The position numbers and the translations under genes are program-made. A stretch of 64,000 nucleotides of DNA from Streptomyces sp. NBC_01314 (lineage in GTDB: Bacteria > Actinomycetota > Actinomycetes > Streptomycetales > Streptomycetaceae): contig NZ_CP108394.1 of the NCBI RefSeq assembly GCF_041435215.1, positions 9,176,001-9,240,000 of the forward strand, given 5' to 3'. The notes beneath the pieces were generated by a model. That model was not told the origin of the DNA and did no database searches. It saw nothing but the letters and a program-made list of their open reading frames with translations. Below, in pieces: positions 53,162 to 61,380 of this stretch (position 1 is the first letter of the stretch; every line of letters starts with the position of its first letter).

Positions 53162-53647
53162 GTGAGCGGCAAGGGCGCACCCGAACTGTCCGTACGCAAC
53201 TGCGGCGACCTGCGCGTCGCGGTCATCGCGGCCCAGTGGCACGAGAAGGTGATGGACGGCCTCGTCGAAGGAGCCCTGCGCGCCCTGCGCGACCTGGGCA
53301 TCGACGAGCCGACCCTCCTGCGGGTCCCCGGCAGCTGGGAACTCCCCGTCGTCGCCAAGGTCCTCGCGGGCCGCGGCTACGACGCGATCGTCGCCCTCGG
53401 CGTCGTCGTCCGCGGCGGCACCCCCCACTTCGAGTACGTGTGCCACGGTGTCACCCAGGGCCTCACCCAGGTCTCCGTCGACACCGGCGTCCCCATCGGC
53501 TTCGGCGTACTGACCTGCGACACCGAGGAACAGGCCCTGGACCGCGCGGGCATCGAGGGCTCGAACGAGGACAAGGGCCACGAGGCGGTGACGGCGGCCG
53601 TGGCGACCGCGGCCACCCTCCGCTCAGTATCTGAACCCTGGCGCTGA
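53162..53647 (+). CDS. ribH: 6,7-dimethyl-8-ribityllumazine synthase
   Basis: Condenses the pyrimidinedione with dihydroxybutanone phosphate. The 161-residue protein has the active-site segments [14 protein letters not shown] ([17 protein letters not shown]) and [16 protein letters not shown] with the catalytic His, and [20 protein letters not shown] precedes the GTG start. It ends the riboflavin operon. hisE follows after 34 bp, so some read-through is possible. Confidence 0.97.
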   Translation: MSGKGAPELSVRNCGDLRVAVIAAQWHEKVMDGLVEGALRALRDLGIDEPTLLRVPGSWELPVVAKVLAGRGYDAIVALGVVVRGGTPHFEYVCHGVTQGLTQVSVDTGVPIGFGVLTCDTEEQALDRAGIEGSNEDKGHEAVTAAVATAATLRSVSEPWR

Positions 53648-53681
53648 GACACGGGCGGTTGCGCGTAGGCTGAACCTCACC

Positions 53682-53954
53682 ATGTCCAAGAAGACGTTCG
53701 AGGAGCTCTTCACCGAGCTCCAGCACAAGGCCGCCACCGGCGACCCCGCCACTTCCCGCACCGCAGAGCTGGTCGAGAAGGGCGTCCATGCCATCGGCAA
53801 GAAGGTCGTCGAAGAGGCCGCCGAGGTCTGGATGGCCGCCGAGTACGAGGGCAAGGAAGCGGCCGCCGAGGAGATCTCGCAGCTGCTTTACCACGTCCAG
53901 GTGATGATGGTCGCCCGCGGCATCACCCTGGACGACGTGTACGCCCATCTCTGA
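53682..53954 (+). CDS. hisE: phosphoribosyl-ATP pyrophosphatase
   Basis: The second step of histidine synthesis. The 90-residue all-helical MazG-like protein starts [20 protein letters not shown] and has the metal-binding [18 protein letters not shown] and the [14 protein letters not shown] helix. It is followed by hisG after 76 bp. Confidence 0.96.
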   Translation: MSKKTFEELFTELQHKAATGDPATSRTAELVEKGVHAIGKKVVEEAAEVWMAAEYEGKEAAAEEISQLLYHVQVMMVARGITLDDVYAHL

Positions 53955-54030
53955 GCCATGACGCCGTGGGCCGCACGCCATTCCCTACGCAACTCCATCC
54001 GCACGAACACGAACGAAGGAAGCTCGCCTC

Positions 54031-54888
54031 ATGCTGCGCATCGCCGTCCCCAACAAGGGTTCCCTGTCCGGACCTGCGGGGGAGATGCTGCATGAGGCCG
54101 GCTACCAGCAGCGCCGGGAGTCCAAGGAACTGCGGATCGTCGACCCGGTCAACGAGGTGGAGTTCTTCTACCTCCGCCCTCGCGACATCGCGATCTACGT
54201 CTCCTCCGGCCGCCTCGACATCGGCATCACCGGCCGCGACCTCCTGATCGACTCGGGCGCCAAGGCGGAGGAGATCCTGCCGCTCGGCTTCGCCCGCTCC
54301 ACCTTCCAGTTCGCCGCCAAGCCCGGCACGGCGAACGGCGTCGCGGACCTGAAGGGCATGACGGTCGCCACCTCCTACGAGGGGATCGTCGCCAAGCACC
54401 TCGCCGACCACGGCACCGACGCCTCCGTCGTCCACCTCGACGGCGCCGTGGAGACCGCGATCGAGCTGGGTGTCGCCGAGGTCATCGCCGACGTCGTCGA
54501 GACCGGCACCTCCCTGCGGAACGCGGGCCTTGAGGTCTTCGGCGACCCGATCATGAAGTCCGAGGCCATCGTCATCCGCCGCGTCGGCGCCGACACGTCC
54601 TCGGAGAACGAGCCCAAGGTGCAGCAGTTCCTGCGCCGCCTCCAGGGCGTCCTCGTGGCCCGGACGTACGTGATGATGGACTACGACTGCCGCGTCGAGC
54701 AGCTGGAGAAGGCCGTCGCGCTCACGCCGGGCCTGGAGTCCCCGACCGTCTCGCCGCTGCACAACGAGGGCTGGGTCGCCGTGCGCGCCATGGTCCCGGC
54801 CAAGGAGGCCCAGCGGATCATGGACGACCTGTACGACATCGGTGCCCGGGCTATCCTGACCACCGCCATCCACGCCTGCCGCCTCTGA
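54031..54888 (+). CDS. hisG: ATP phosphoribosyltransferase, long form
   Basis: First, feedback-controlled step of histidine synthesis. The 285-residue chain includes the C-terminal ACT-like regulatory domain (from about 205, DYDCRVEQLEKAVALTPGLE), so no HisZ partner is needed. The PRPP site lies at IADVVETGTSLRNAG. It starts MLRIAVPNKGSLSGPAGEML. A small PH-domain gene follows after 20 bp. Confidence 0.96.
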   Translation: MLRIAVPNKGSLSGPAGEMLHEAGYQQRRESKELRIVDPVNEVEFFYLRPRDIAIYVSSGRLDIGITGRDLLIDSGAKAEEILPLGFARSTFQFAAKPGTANGVADLKGMTVATSYEGIVAKHLADHGTDASVVHLDGAVETAIELGVAEVIADVVETGTSLRNAGLEVFGDPIMKSEAIVIRRVGADTSSENEPKVQQFLRRLQGVLVARTYVMMDYDCRVEQLEKAVALTPGLESPTVSPLHNEGWVAVRAMVPAKEAQRIMDDLYDIGARAILTTAIHACRL

Positions 54889-54908
54889 CGGCCGGGGAGT
54901 CGTACGCC

Positions 54909-55373
54909 ATGCCGGACCAGCTCTCTCTCCCCGCCCTGCCGGTCACTTTCCGGCCGGGCCGCACCCGGGCCGTGCTGCTGACCGCCGCGGGCGCGATCTT
55001 CGTGGTCATCACGGTGGTCGCACTGCTGCTGCCGACGCTCGGTCCGGGGGAGCGGCTCAGCTTCGTCTTCACGGCGGCCATGCTCGCCGGGGTGCTGGGC
55101 GTGCTCTCCCGGCCCCGGGTGGTCGCCGACGACTCCGGTGTGACCGTCGTCAACATCGCCGGGAGGCGGCACCTGGGCTGGGCGGAGATCGTGCAGGTGA
55201 ACCTGCGGGTCGGCGACCCCTGGGTCTTCCTCGACCTCACCGACGGCACCAGCCTGCCCGCGCTCGGCATCCAGCCGGGCATCGCCAAGCAACGCGCCAT
55301 CGAGGACGCCCGGACCCTCCGGGCGCTGGTGGAGGCCCGGTCGGTCTCCGAGCCCGAGCAGCCTCAGGGCTGA
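54909..55373 (+). CDS. PH-domain-like small membrane protein
   Basis: A 154-residue protein with two N-terminal helices (about 22-60, VLLTAAGAIFVVITVVALLL) followed by a bacterial PH-like domain. That domain carries VVADDSGVTVVNIAGRRHLG and AEIVQVNLRVGDPW. The function is unknown. It is close enough to hisG to be co-transcribed, as is common in Streptomyces. Confidence 0.85.
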   Translation: MPDQLSLPALPVTFRPGRTRAVLLTAAGAIFVVITVVALLLPTLGPGERLSFVFTAAMLAGVLGVLSRPRVVADDSGVTVVNIAGRRHLGWAEIVQVNLRVGDPWVFLDLTDGTSLPALGIQPGIAKQRAIEDARTLRALVEARSVSEPEQPQG

Positions 55374-55490
55374 CCCGGCTCCGCTTCCGGGCCGGCGGGG
55401 CTTCGCGCCGGGAACGGCCCCGAGCAAGATCAGGGCCGACTCAGGGCCGTCACCCCTGCCACACCGGCCCATGTCTTGATTAATCTGTTG

Positions 55491-55517
55491 GCGGAGGCGT
55501 TTTCTTCACGCCTCCGC
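55491..55517 (+). terminator. hairpin before the CNNM pair
   Basis: A 10-bp stem (GCGGAGGCGT and complement) with a TTTCTTC loop lies 118 bp after the PH-domain gene. It probably ends the his unit. The rest of the 269-bp gap holds the promoter of the next operon, which could not be assigned. Confidence 0.65.
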
Positions 55518-55642
55518 TTCCGCCGCTCCACCCCCCGGGACGGCGGAGGCTCCCTGCTATTCGAGGAGTGACTCCCTCCAGCGATGGACGGATCGTCCTG
55601 TAGTATCTGCGCCGCCCCCTCCCGACCTATCGAGGCGGCGGC

Positions 55643-56986
55643 ATGACCATCCCTCTGCTGCTCCTCGGAGCCGCGTTCCTGCTGATCCTCGCCAACGGCT
55701 TCTTCGTGGCGGCCGAGTTCGGCCTTGTGACGGTCGAGCGGCCGGAGGCCGAGAAGGCCGCGGCCGAAGGTGACCGCCGGGCCCACAAGGTGGTGGGCGC
55801 GCTCAAGGAGCTGTCGTTCCAGCTCTCCGGCACCCAGCTCGGCATCACCATCACCTCCCTCGTCGTCGGCATGCTCGCCGAACCGGCGCTCGCGGAGATC
55901 CTCCACGGCCCCTTCTCCGCCATCGGCATACCCGAAGGAGCCGTGTCCGGTGTCGCCGTGGTCGTCGGCATGCTGCTGGCCTCCGCCGTGCAGATGGTGA
56001 TCGGCGAACTGGTGCCCAAGAACTGGGCTGTGTCGAAGCCGATGCAGGTCGCCCGCTTCGTCGCGGGCCCCCAGCATGTCTTCTCCCGCCTCTTCCGCCC
56101 GGTCATCGCAGCTCTCAACGCGGTCGCCAACCGCCTGGTCCGCGCCTTCGGCGTCGAGCCCACCGATGAGCTGGCCTCCGCCCGCACCCCCGGTGAACTT
56201 GTCTCCCTCGCCCGTCACTCGGCCCAGGCCGGCACCCTCGAACAGGACACGGCCGACCTCTTCGTCCGCACCCTCTCCCTGGGCGAGCTGACCGCGGAGA
56301 ACGTGATGACGCCGCGTGTGAAGGTCAGCGCCCTGCAGTCGACGGCCACCGCCGAGGACGTGGTCAACCTGACCCGGGCCACCGGCCTGTCCCGCTTCCC
56401 CGTCTACCGGGAGCGGATCGACGAGATCGTCGGCATGGTCCACCTCAAGGACGCCCTGGCGATCCCGGCCCACGACCGGCTGCACACCCCGGTCGGCCGT
56501 ATCGCCAAGGCCCCGCTGCTGGTCCCGGAGTCGCTGCCCGTGCAGCCGCTCCTGGCCCGGCTGCGCAGCGAGCAGCCCATCGCGGTCGTCGTCGACGAGT
56601 ACGGCGGGACGGCCGGGGTGGTGACTCTGGAGGACATCGTCGAGGAACTGGTCGGCGAGGTCCGCGACGAGCACGACGGGCACGACCTGCCGGAACTCGC
56701 CGCCGCCCCGCCCGAGGACGGCCGCCCCGCCTGGGACGTCGACGGCAGCTGCCGGGTCGACGTGCTCCAGCGCATCGGCCTCGACGTTCCGGAGGGCCCG
56801 TACGAGACGGTCGCCGGCCTCGTCGCCGACCTCCTCGGCCGTATCCCCGCGCCGGGGGACAAGGCGGAACTGCCCGGCTGGAGGCTGGCGGTACGCCAGG
56901 TCGGGCACTACCGGGCTGAGCGCGTACGCCTCGTGCGGACCACTCCGGCCACGGACTCCCTCACCATGGTGGAGGCGGCCCGATGA
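55643..56986 (+). CDS. CNNM/HlyC-type membrane protein with CBS pair and CorC domain
   Basis: The 447-residue protein has an N-terminal DUF21/CNNM membrane domain (about 1-195, with LANGFFVAAEFGLVTVER and GTQLGITITSLVVGMLAEPA). A CBS pair follows (about 205-330, VMTPRVKVSAL, VDEYGGTAGVVTLEDIVEEL), then a CorC_HlyC domain at the end. The eukaryotic and archaeal relatives transport or sense Mg2+, and the bacterial ones are likely to do the same. The older hemolysin label is not supported. It overlaps the next gene by ATGA. Confidence 0.92.
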   Translation: MTIPLLLLGAAFLLILANGFFVAAEFGLVTVERPEAEKAAAEGDRRAHKVVGALKELSFQLSGTQLGITITSLVVGMLAEPALAEILHGPFSAIGIPEGAVSGVAVVVGMLLASAVQMVIGELVPKNWAVSKPMQVARFVAGPQHVFSRLFRPVIAALNAVANRLVRAFGVEPTDELASARTPGELVSLARHSAQAGTLEQDTADLFVRTLSLGELTAENVMTPRVKVSALQSTATAEDVVNLTRATGLSRFPVYRERIDEIVGMVHLKDALAIPAHDRLHTPVGRIAKAPLLVPESLPVQPLLARLRSEQPIAVVVDEYGGTAGVVTLEDIVEELVGEVRDEHDGHDLPELAAAPPEDGRPAWDVDGSCRVDVLQRIGLDVPEGPYETVAGLVADLLGRIPAPGDKAELPGWRLAVRQVGHYRAERVRLVRTTPATDSLTMVEAAR

Positions 56987-58071
56987 CCGTCCTCCAACTC
57001 CTGTTCGCCCTGCTTCTCGTACTCGCCAACGGCTTCTTCGTCGGCGCCGAGTTCGCCCTGGTCTCCGTCCGCCGCAGCCAGATCGAACCGCTGGGGACCG
57101 CGCGGGCCCGGCAGGTCCTCTACGGCCTGGAGAACCTGCCCCAGATGATGGCGGCGGCCCAGTTCGGCATCACCGTCTGCTCCCTGACGCTGGGCGCGGT
57201 GGCCGAGCCGACGGTGGCGAAGCTGCTGGAGCCGGTCTTCGAGGCGATCCATCTGCCGCACGGCGTGATCCACCCCCTGGGGTATGTGATCGCCCTCGCC
57301 CTCGTCGTCTTCCTGCACCTCGTCATCGGCGAGATGCTGCCGAAGAACCTGGCCATGGCGGCGCCGGAGAAGACCGCGCTGTGGCTGAGCCCGGCACTGG
57401 TGGCGTTCGCGAGGCTGTGCAAGCCCGTCACGATCGGCCTCGGTGCCTGTGCCCGCGTCATCCTGAAGCTCTTCCACGTCGAGCCCAAGGACGAGATCGA
57501 GGCGGTCTTCACCAGCGTCCAGCTGGTCCGGCTGGTCGAGGACTCCGGTCAGGCCGGGCTGCTCGACCCCGAGGAGCAGGAGCGCCTGGAGGACGCGCTG
57601 GAGCTGGGCTCCCGCCCGGTGACGGACGTCCTGCTGAAGCGCGACTCCCTGGTGACGGTGGTCCCCTCGGTGTCCCCCGCCCAGGTCGTGGCGCTGACCG
57701 CCCGCACGGGCTACTCCCGCTTCCCGGTGGTCGCGGAGAACGGCGCCTTCATGGGCCGCTACCTACACGTCAAGGACGTCCTCGACCTGGAGGACTCCGA
57801 CCGTGCCGTCCCCCAGCAGATCTGGCGCCCCATGACCACCCTCCGCGCGGAACTGCCGCTGGACGACGCGCTGACGGTCATGCGCCGCGCGGCCACCCAC
57901 CTGGCCCAGGTGGCGGACGCCTCCGGCAAGGTGCTGGGCCTGGTCGCCCTGGAGGACGTTCTGGAACTGCTGGTCGGCGAGGTGAGGGATCCGGCCCACC
58001 GTGAGCCGGCGCAGGTCCGCGTCACGGAACCGCGGGGCAGCGAAGCCCCGGAGGAGGCACTGGCGAGCTGA
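56983..58071 (+). CDS. second CNNM membrane protein with CBS pair, no CorC domain
   Basis: The 362-residue partner has the CNNM domain (LANGFFVGAEFALVSVRRSQ, FGITVCSLTLGAVAEPTVAK) and a CBS pair ending LVALEDVLELLVGEVRD. It lacks the C-terminal CorC_HlyC domain present in the preceding gene. The overlapping start suggests that the two are made together, perhaps as a heterodimer. Confidence 0.92.
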   Translation: MTVLQLLFALLLVLANGFFVGAEFALVSVRRSQIEPLGTARARQVLYGLENLPQMMAAAQFGITVCSLTLGAVAEPTVAKLLEPVFEAIHLPHGVIHPLGYVIALALVVFLHLVIGEMLPKNLAMAAPEKTALWLSPALVAFARLCKPVTIGLGACARVILKLFHVEPKDEIEAVFTSVQLVRLVEDSGQAGLLDPEEQERLEDALELGSRPVTDVLLKRDSLVTVVPSVSPAQVVALTARTGYSRFPVVAENGAFMGRYLHVKDVLDLEDSDRAVPQQIWRPMTTLRAELPLDDALTVMRRAATHLAQVADASGKVLGLVALEDVLELLVGEVRDPAHREPAQVRVTEPRGSEAPEEALAS

Positions 58072-58110
58072 TTTCGCCCCTGCCGCCCCTGCCGGTGGGT
58101 GGGGCTTCTC

Positions 58111-58153
58111 CGCAGTTCCCCGCGCCCCATTTTCAGGGGCGCGGGGAACTGCG
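58111..58153. repeat. long palindrome, best copy of the dispersed repeat
   Basis: A perfect 18-bp inverted repeat (CGCAGTTCCCCGCGCCCC and complement) with a 7-nt loop lies between convergent genes, where it can act as a bidirectional terminator. Related arms occur at 2195-2225 and 4597-4625. Confidence 0.85.
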
Positions 58154-58191
58154 CGAACGGGGTCCGGGGCGGAGCCCCGGGATGGGGGCAC

Positions 58192-58223
58192 CTCCCGCTC
58201 GAGCGAAGCCGAGAGTGGGGGAG
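58192..58223. repeat. second Streptomyces-type intergenic palindrome
   Basis: CTCCCGCTCGAGC and an imperfectly complementary GAGAGTGGGGGAG around GAAGCC form a stem-loop. I recall closely similar sequences in gaps of many Streptomyces genomes. Confidence 0.6.
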
Positions 58224-58253
58224 GGGCGGGTAGGGGCGGCGGGGGCGAGAAAC

Positions 58254-60128
58254 TCACATCGCCGAGGGTTCCCCCGGCCCCCGCCCCGACAGCACCTCTC
58301 CGTACGCCTGCATCAGATCCGGCAGCCGCAGCGTCGACAGATCGTCCCGCGTCGGAATCGACGGATACCCCGACAGCCGCAGGTCCCGGTACGCGCAGCT
58401 CTTCTCGTACAGCGTCCGCAGGAACCGCCCGTTGCCGAGCTCGTCGATCCACCCCTGGTCGACGACGTGCCCGGAGATGGAGCGCAGCTCGTCCAGGGCC
58501 TCCTCGTCCCAGACGTCCCCGTTCTCGTCGGCGAGCACCTCGCCGATGGACGTCAGTTCCAGGGGCCGGTAGGAGGGGAAGTCGACGCGGGTCGTGAAGC
58601 GGGAGGAGAGGCCGGGGTTCGCTGCCAGCAGCCGGTCCATGCCCTCCGGATAGCCCGCGAGGATCACGACCAGATGATCCCGGTTGTCCTCGGCCCGCTT
58701 CAGCAGTACCTGCAACGCCTCGTCGCCGTACGCGTCGCCCTTCCCGTAGCCGGAGTTGGACAGGGAGTACGCCTCGTCGACGAACAGCACGCCACCGATC
58801 GCCGAGTCGATCAGCTCGTTGGCCTTCACCGCGGTCTGCCCGAGGTACTCGCCCACGAGGTCCGCGCGCTGCGCCTCGACGAGATGATCGCCGCCCAGCA
58901 GCCCGAGCGCGTAGAAGACCCGGCCCAGTATTCGCGCCACGGTCGTCTTCCCGGTCCCGGAGGGCCCGGAGAAGACGAAGTGCCGCTTCGGCGGCTGGAC
59001 CGGCAACCCCTGCCCGGCCCGCAGCCGCGCCATGTTCAGCTGCGCGGACAACGCCTTGACCTGCCGCTTCACCGGCTCAAGCCCGACCATCCGCTCCAGC
59101 TCCGCGAGCGCCTCCTCCAGCAGCTCCGGATCCGTCGGCCCGGCCGGCAGGGACAGCGGCTCCACCGGCACCACGGACTTCTCCCGTACGAAGGTGTCGC
59201 CGGCCTCGGGCGGCAGCCCACCCGGCGGCGGAAGTCCGGGATCGGAGACCTTCACATCCCGTCCCTCGGGGTCGAAGAACGGCTCCACCCCGTCGCTGTC
59301 GAGGACGTCCTGTCCGATCCCGGCGAGCGCGATCGCCGCGAAGTCGCTCGCGTCGTCGTCGTACCCGTCCCCCACGGCGATCGCCGCGAGCCGCGCGGAG
59401 GTGTCCATGAAGGCGGGGTCGACGCGGTGCACGGCCCGGTACAGCGGCAGCGCGGCGGCGCTGCGCCCCGTGCCCTCGTGGGCGCGCGCCAGCCAGTACC
59501 GCAGCTCCTTGCGCTGCGGCTGCTCGCTGCGACATCGCATCAGCGCGGCGGAGAGCAGCGGCTCGGCCTGCCCGTACGTCTCCAGCCGGACCCGGGCCAT
59601 CCCGCCGAACAGGCCCGCCTCGATCCCCAGCAGGGGATCGTCGAGCAGCGGATCGGTGTGCCGGACCAGCTGCTCCCAGTCCTTGACGAGGTAGGCGCGG
59701 CAGGCGTGCAGGAAGCGCACCTGGTGGTCCGCGTCGACCGGCGGGAGTCCCGCGAGCGCCCGGTCCAGCTCGGGCACATGGCGCCCGTCCAGCCAGTGCG
59801 AGGCGTGCGCCAGGAGCAGATCACGCGGGCTCTCCAGTACCGGCTGCACCCACCAGCCCAGCCAGTACCAGGAGTTGAGGGTGCGCCGGTGCCGGGTGCG
59901 CTGCTCCCCGAAGCGCTCCCGGTGCCGGAACATCCGCAGCAGCGCGGTCGTCGTGTCCACCCGCAGTGCGTGCAGCCCGAGCCAGCCGTCGGCCATCCCG
60001 GGATCCATGCGCACCGCGGAGCGGAACTCCTCCTCCGCCTGCGGATAGGCGCCCATCGTGTAGGCGTCCACGCCTCGCAGCCAGGCGAGGTCGGCCGGCG
60101 CCTCGGGGCCCCGCGAGCCGAAGTCCAT
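58254..60128 (-). CDS. EccA-like AAA ATPase with TPR N-terminus
   Basis: The 624-residue protein has a TPR-like helical domain (about 1-290) and a Pro/Gly linker. A CbxX/EccA-type AAA domain follows, with Walker A VFSGPSGTGKTTVARILG, Walker B GGVLFVDEAYSLSNS, arginine-finger region LSSRFTTRVDFP and the pore segment AQRADLVGEYLGQTA. EccA proteins serve type VII (ESX) secretion. No esx, eccB, eccC or eccD gene is in view. The ATG after GGGGGA was chosen, and GTG codons 3 and 12 bases further out are possible. Confidence 0.87.
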   Translation of the reverse strand: MDFGSRGPEAPADLAWLRGVDAYTMGAYPQAEEEFRSAVRMDPGMADGWLGLHALRVDTTTALLRMFRHRERFGEQRTRHRRTLNSWYWLGWWVQPVLESPRDLLLAHASHWLDGRHVPELDRALAGLPPVDADHQVRFLHACRAYLVKDWEQLVRHTDPLLDDPLLGIEAGLFGGMARVRLETYGQAEPLLSAALMRCRSEQPQRKELRYWLARAHEGTGRSAAALPLYRAVHRVDPAFMDTSARLAAIAVGDGYDDDASDFAAIALAGIGQDVLDSDGVEPFFDPEGRDVKVSDPGLPPPGGLPPEAGDTFVREKSVVPVEPLSLPAGPTDPELLEEALAELERMVGLEPVKRQVKALSAQLNMARLRAGQGLPVQPPKRHFVFSGPSGTGKTTVARILGRVFYALGLLGGDHLVEAQRADLVGEYLGQTAVKANELIDSAIGGVLFVDEAYSLSNSGYGKGDAYGDEALQVLLKRAEDNRDHLVVILAGYPEGMDRLLAANPGLSSRFTTRVDFPSYRPLELTSIGEVLADENGDVWDEEALDELRSISGHVVDQGWIDELGNGRFLRTLYEKSCAYRDLRLSGYPSIPTRDDLSTLRLPDLMQAYGEVLSGRGPGEPSAM

Positions 60129-60598
60129 CACGTCCCCCACAAACCGTGCCCCCGTTGGAAACCGAACGGGCCGGTGCCCGTCGGCAGCCTTCGTCGAACC
60201 GCTGTGCCGCGGACGGGAGTTGCGTTGCCGCAGCCGTCCGAAGGTTGCACCCTGCGCATCGTACCTGCGGGTCGGTCGCCCTTCGAAGGGTGCCGCAGCC
60301 CTCGTCTTACGAGGTGGGAGCGGACGGGGCCCGTCGCGGACGGTGACCGAGGGTGAAGGAAACGTGCCTCAGGAGTTCCGGAAAGCCGGAAGAGGGCAGA
60401 ACGAAGCCCCCGATCACGGGGGAACAACCGGGGGCTTCGCGTCTCTGGGCGGTGACGAATGACCGCACATTCAGAACGTAAGACCAGTACGGCCCCCCGG
60501 TCAAGCCGAGTTGGGGCAGTCGGCGAACTTCTCGGACAGCCGTCTTCACGAGTTCAGCACATTGCGGATGGTCCGTCACTCTGAGTGAGAGGAGGCCT
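60129..60598. other. intergenic region upstream of the AAA ATPase gene
   Basis: This 470-bp region holds a strong hairpin at 60402-60439 and, nearer the ATPase gene, its promoter. A minus-strand reading frame of 90 codons (60307-60579) spans the hairpin and shows no protein-like character. The unusual AT-rich stretch at about 60462-60500 was checked for a tRNA and does not fold as one. Confidence 0.5.
60402..60439. terminator. hairpin in the kinase/ATPase gap
   Basis: A perfect 11-bp inverted repeat (CGAAGCCCCCG / CGGGGGCTTCG) with a 16-nt loop. It probably ends the kinase transcript on the minus strand. Confidence 0.7.
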
Positions 60599-61207
60599 CT
60601 ATTCAGGAGTTGTCGCAGGTCCCGGGGACACCTCGTACCCCGTGTTTCCCGGCCGAATCAGCAGATCGGCGAACGGCCGAGAAGGATCCTCGGCGAAATG
60701 CCGACGCTCCGCCCGGACCCAGCCGGCCCAGAACTCACTCTGTTCCGCCCCGTCCCGCGCCCGCCCACGCGCCCAGGCCTCCTCCTCCGGAAACTCCATC
60801 CACACCAGCCGCGCCAGAGACGGACGCAGCGCGCGCCGTCCCGCGCCCACCCCCTCGACGACGATCACGGGCGCGGACGGCAGGACGCGCGCCGGTCCGA
60901 AACTGCGCTCACACCAGTCGTACGGGGCGTAGCGCGCGCTCCGGCCGTGCCGCAGCGGCCCGATCACCTGGTCCAGCAGGCGTCCGGTCCACGCGAACAG
61001 TTCCTCGTGCGTGGCGATGTCGTCGAGGTGGAGCACCGGGGCGCCGCCGAGCGCGTCGGCCAGCCGCCCGGCGAAGGTGCTCTTTCCGGAGCCGGCGTGC
61101 CCGTCGACGCCCACCAGCCGGACCGGCCCGCAGGAGGGCGGCAGCCGCCGCAGCCTGTCGGCCAGAGCGACGACGGCGGGATCCGTGGGGGCGGGGGAGG
61201 CGTGCAT
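60599..61207 (-). CDS. uridine kinase-like P-loop protein
   Basis: The 202-residue protein has Walker A VDGHAGSGKSTFAGRLAD, the LHLDDIATHEELFAW segment typical of uridine/pantothenate-kinase-like enzymes, YDWCERSFG, and a VIVVEGVGAGRRALRP Walker B-like strand. It belongs to the nucleoside kinase group annotated as uridine kinase in actinobacteria, but the substrate is not certain. The ATG codon for MHASP was preferred over a GTG five codons upstream. No ribosome-binding site is clear for either. Confidence 0.85.
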   Translation of the reverse strand: MHASPAPTDPAVVALADRLRRLPPSCGPVRLVGVDGHAGSGKSTFAGRLADALGGAPVLHLDDIATHEELFAWTGRLLDQVIGPLRHGRSARYAPYDWCERSFGPARVLPSAPVIVVEGVGAGRRALRPSLARLVWMEFPEEEAWARGRARDGAEQSEFWAGWVRAERRHFAEDPSRPFADLLIRPGNTGYEVSPGPATTPE

Positions 61208-61380
61208 ACGTGGATTGAACACCGTGGCGCGGTGCCCCCGGGCCTGCCAGTGGTGTCGACCAATATTGGCGGGCGTGGCGAGACACGAGGTGCTGGCAGA
61301 AGCCCTTCCCCGGCGTCCATAGTGGGCGAACAGCCGTGCGTCTGAACCGTTCCGTCCGGATCACTGGGGGTCTCCCACAG

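Noticed and set aside
60455..60560. tRNA or small RNA gene in the AT-richer stretch near the kinase gene
   Set aside because: No acceptor stem, T-loop GTTCRA or anticodon arm could be fitted. The sequence looks like ordinary promoter or spacer DNA.
60307..60579. A 90-codon minus-strand frame in the ATPase/kinase gap
   Set aside because: It runs through a strong terminator hairpin and shows no domain or conserved pattern that I recognise.
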